From Argonema galeatum A003/A1 (lineage in GTDB: Bacteria > Cyanobacteriota > Cyanobacteriia > Cyanobacteriales > Aerosakkonemataceae): 64,000 nt of DNA. The first letter of the stretch is position 1. The number at the start of each line of letters is the position of its first letter. Under the pieces are notes generated by a model that was given only the letters and a program-made list of their open reading frames with translations, did no database searches and had not been told where the DNA came from. The position numbers and the translations under genes were made by a program. Location: the NCBI RefSeq assembly GCF_023333595.1, contig NZ_JAIQZM010000001.1:120441-184440 (forward strand), read 5' to 3'. Shown in pieces: positions 61,975 to 64,000 of this stretch.

Positions 61975-62343
61975 ATTGGGTTTAAAACCCCGTGCTTCTA
62001 GCGCGGCTTTATATTTAGTAACATTGCATCTGTCACTAAATATGCTAAAATGCTGGAATGCTAACCATGAATTACCGCTATCGCATCTATCCTAAAAACA
62101 CTTAAGAGCAGGCGCTCAAAAAGTGGATGAATATTTGCCGCGTTGGTTAGAATTAATTAGTACCGATGGGCAGTCGGGAATCCAAAACGCCTACGCAGAC
62201 GGTTTGCCAGGGGCTGAGATGTCTCAATCCAGGTCAAAGTCGAAAGCCCGCAAGGCTCGCCTTGAGCGCAGTCGAAAGGGAATAACTAGGAAATCTTTGA
62301 AGTGATTCTTGGAAGCCCCGTGCCTTTAGGCCGGGGTCATGTC
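61975..62343 (+). mobile_element. Decayed IS200/IS605-family element (TnpB-only type)
   Basis: The left end has ACCCCGTGCTTCTAGCGCGG and TTTAGTAACATTGCATCTGT. The right end has the hairpin GAAGCCCCGTGCC TTTA GGCCGGGGTCATGTCA, the form of an IS605 subterminal palindrome. Between them is a much-deleted tnpB. No tnpA is present. The right end abuts a truncated MFS gene. Confidence 0.75.
62058..62305 (+). pseudogene. Internally deleted tnpB with stops
   Basis: ATG 62058 starts MLTMNYRYRIYPKNT, then TAA 62103, then EQALKKWMNICRVG, another stop, and, in a different frame, STDGQSGIQNAYADGLPGAE and SKSKARKARLERSRKG to TGA 62303. These are the first and last parts of TnpB; the RuvC core and zinc ribbon are gone. 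It cannot make a nuclease. Confidence 0.75.
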
Positions 62344-62885
62344 ACCAGTTGGTATTTCAGGGCGGTTTAGCGATCGGCAGTGCCATCTGGGGCTTAACGG
62401 CTGAGCATTTCGGAAACTCTGCTGCCCTTTCTGGTGCGGCAATTGGGCTGGTTGTGGGGCTAATAGCGGCGCTACCCTATCGGTTAATTGCGGGTGAGAA
62501 GTTGGATTTAACGCCGTCGCTGCACTGGCCCGAACCCGTAGTGGCGATCGAATTAAATCTAGAGGAAGGCCCGGTGCTAATTACCATAGAATATCGCATC
62601 GACCCGGCCCGATCGCACGACTTTGCAGAAGCAATGCACGCTTTAAGCCGGGTGCGTCGGCGCGACGGTGCAATTCGCTGGAGTTTGTGGAAGGACACCG
62701 CCTTACCGAATCGCTACCTGGAAACTTATGTTGTGGAATCTTGGGCGGAACATCTGCGTCAGCACGAACGCATGACTGTCGCGGATCTGGGAGAGGAAGC
62801 GCGTGTTCGTGCTTTTCACATTGGCGACAAGCCGCCTCTAGTTTCTCATTTAATTTACGCTCATGATACTCACGGCGTTCGTTAA
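62344..62885 (+). pseudogene. 3' remnant of an MFS_3-type transporter gene
   Basis: The frame begins at the IS right end and reads HQLVFQGGLAIGSAIWGLTA, LSGAAIGLVVGLIAALPYRL, then a soluble C-terminal domain (VLITIEYRIDPARSHDFAEA, RWSLWKDTALPNRYLETYVV, ESWAEHLRQHERMTVAD). This is the last pair of helices and the ABM-like tail of MFS exporters of the EntS/MFS_3 group. At least ten helices are missing. A TTG at 62349 is the only start-like codon, so expression is doubtful. Confidence 0.8.
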
Positions 62886-62956
62886 TAATGCTGATAATTT
62901 TCAATTCCTTGTTGGATTTTACTACTAACTCAAGTTGCTAGTTACTTGCTTTCTGG

Positions 62957-63158
62957 GTATGTTGTTGCGCTTTAGCGCTCTTATCCCAGTTGTATAGCAA
63001 CCGCCAAGGCGGTTAAGCCATAAATCTGGGGTAGGGGCGAAGCATTCGGGCATATAATTTATTGGTTAAAACCGAAGATTTACTACCCGAATGCTTCGCC
63101 CCTACTGCCCTAATCGCCTTGGCGGTTGCTATAAGAGCGCTAAAGCGCAACAACGTAC
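62957..63158. repeat. Large imperfect palindrome (about 200 bp)
   Basis: Three arm blocks pair in order: TTGTTGCGCTTTAGCGCTCT with AGAGCGCTAAAGCGCAACAA; TATAGCAACCGCCAAGGCGG with CCGCCTTGGCGGTTGCTATA; and GTAGGGGCGAAGCATTCGGG with CCCGAATGCTTCGCCCCTAC. A loop of 35 bp (63051-63085) separates them. There is no coding frame. It looks like a non-autonomous mobile palindrome; fragments recur at 44634-44666. Confidence 0.8.
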
Positions 63159-63198
63159 CTAATCTCAGCTTCAGTTATATAACTAGCAACTTGAGTGA

Positions 63199-64000
63199 CT
63201 ACTCTATTTTTAGCACTTGTTCTAACAATTGTCGTTCTTCGATCGCTAATTCCAGAAAGACACGCCGATCGCCTTTCTTCACCTTATATTCAACCGCAGT
63301 ATTGAGAAGGCGGAGGGGTATTTGAAATTCTTTATATTCGCTGGTTAATTCCCGCCAGAGTTCTAGCCATATTTCTGCTGTTTTGTCGCTTACCGTTTCT
63401 GGCATTATTGTGGGGATGCTTTTGACGAGTCCCTGTCCTAATAGCGAGAGAATTTCATATTTGTCAAAAACTTGGATAAGAAGGGTCAGTCGGCTTTTCC
63501 AAACTACCGAATCTTGGGTATTTTTGAATAAAATACTAATAATTAACTCAGTATCATCTGCACTAATTTCTTCTTTGTCTTGAATCTGTTTAATCGCATT
63601 TTCTAGTGCTGTCATTCCTTCGTCCCAACGATCGAAACCTAAGATGGCAATGGCGCGGTTGAAGAAGACACCGCAATAGTTAGAACCCAATTCAATTGCT
63701 CGATCGAAGCAGGTGCTAGCCTCTTCAAATTTACCCAATTTCAAAAGTGCAAAACCCCGGTTATTCCAGGCTTCGTGGTCGTCGGGTTTGAATTTTATGG
63801 CTTGGTCATAGCTGGCGATCGCTTCTTCAAATCTTCCTAAGTTACGTAGCGCAAAACCCCGGTTATTCCAGGCTTCGTGCTTGTCGGGTTTGAATTTTAT
63901 GGCTTGGTCATAGCTGGCGATCGCTTCTTCTAATCTTCCTAAGTTACCTAGCGCATTACCCCGGTTATTCCAGGCTTCGTGGTCGTCGGGTTTGAATTTT
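63199..64000 (-). CDS. TPR-repeat protein (N-terminal part outside window)
   Basis: The frame is open to the right edge, so the start is beyond 64000. Three visible 34-residue TPR units (NNRGxALxNLGRxEEAIASY, DQAIKFKPDDHEAW) are coded by almost exact 102-bp repeats at about 63757, 63859 and 63961. A fourth, more diverged repeat (LGKFEEASTCFDRAIELGSN) follows. The last 150 residues (ISADDTELIISILFKNTQDS, IWLELWRELTSEYKEFQIPL) are a helical non-TPR tail of unknown type. The exact number of repeats cannot be seen. The role is likely protein-protein interaction. Confidence 0.85.
   Translation of the reverse strand, partial: KFKPDDHEAWNNRGNALGNLGRLEEAIASYDQAIKFKPDKHEAWNNRGFALRNLGRFEEAIASYDQAIKFKPDDHEAWNNRGFALLKLGKFEEASTCFDRAIELGSNYCGVFFNRAIAILGFDRWDEGMTALENAIKQIQDKEEISADDTELIISILFKNTQDSVVWKSRLTLLIQVFDKYEILSLLGQGLVKSIPTIMPETVSDKTAEIWLELWRELTSEYKEFQIPLRLLNTAVEYKVKKGDRRVFLELAIEERQLLEQVLKIE

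Noticed and set aside
1..64000. tRNA or rRNA genes
   Set aside because: I read the intergenic stretches for cloverleaf arms and rRNA-like sequence and saw none; a covariance-model scan would be decisive.

Overview
The window looks like chromosome from a filamentous, non-heterocystous cyanobacterium (Oscillatoriales type; this is inference). The HIP1 octamer GCGATCGC occurs throughout. Several genes are cyanobacterial markers: pipX-pipY, sepF beside proC, the DUF3119/DUF3086 pair, a plastoquinone-type UbiA, and many Uma2 and DUF29 proteins. Short dispersed palindromes and direct repeats fill the spacers and sometimes sit inside genes. No rRNA, tRNA or CRISPR array was seen.

Layout. 0-5 kb holds housekeeping and small genes: an ICMT-like methyltransferase cut by the window edge, a small membrane protein, an HD-type phosphohydrolase, thiL, DUF29, and a HicB-like gene with a stop in frame. 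5.2-10.6 kb is one giant protein with a lipase domain and DUF11 repeats. 10.6-11.5 kb is a graveyard: a partial copy of a LOG-family gene, a palindrome-ended repeat and a TnpB remnant. 11.5-22.6 kb carries a hybrid histidine kinase, a GerMN-like secreted protein, the intact LOG-family gene, an Rpn-type nuclease, PrxQ, Uma2, UbiA, Ppx/GppA and an alpha/beta hydrolase.

23.4-39.7 kb is the most coherent system. Twelve genes run in one direction: CheW, CheR-TPR, three MCPs, a WspD-like CheW, hybrid CheA, CheB, a receiver-PP2C phosphatase, an RsbW-like kinase, an RsbV-like STAS protein and an MscS channel. The first eight have the parts list of a Wsp-type chemosensory array. Where Wsp has the diguanylate cyclase WspR, this locus has a phosphatase/kinase/antagonist partner-switching module. 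Signal flow from the MCPs through CheA to the receiver-PP2C, and on to dephosphorylation of the STAS protein, is inferred.

39.8-43.8 kb is a lipid and envelope block (MlaE-type permease, DUF3119, DUF3086, PlsY). 43.9-50.1 kb is an accessory island: two Uma2 genes, a BrnT toxin with an RHH antitoxin, and a restriction-modification region. In that region a methyltransferase fused to an Mrr-like nuclease lies between what look like the N-terminal and C-terminal pieces of another, Eco57I-like enzyme. 50.2-58.1 kb returns to core genes: a Nudix-like/APH fusion, proC, sepF, pipY, pipX, cbiQ, a four-helix-bundle gene and der. 58.2-64 kb is accessory again: a stand-alone papain-fold toxin-like gene with a tightly linked partner and a HigA-like regulator, an NB-ARC/TPR STAND protein, a decayed IS200/IS605 element beside a truncated MFS gene, a large palindrome and a TPR protein running off the end.

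A recurrent oddity is that dispersed repeats lie in frame inside protein genes: thiL, cbiQ, and twice in the NB-ARC gene. Two other genes (HicB-like and the third MCP) each carry a TAA at a site where relatives have a Gln or Glu codon.
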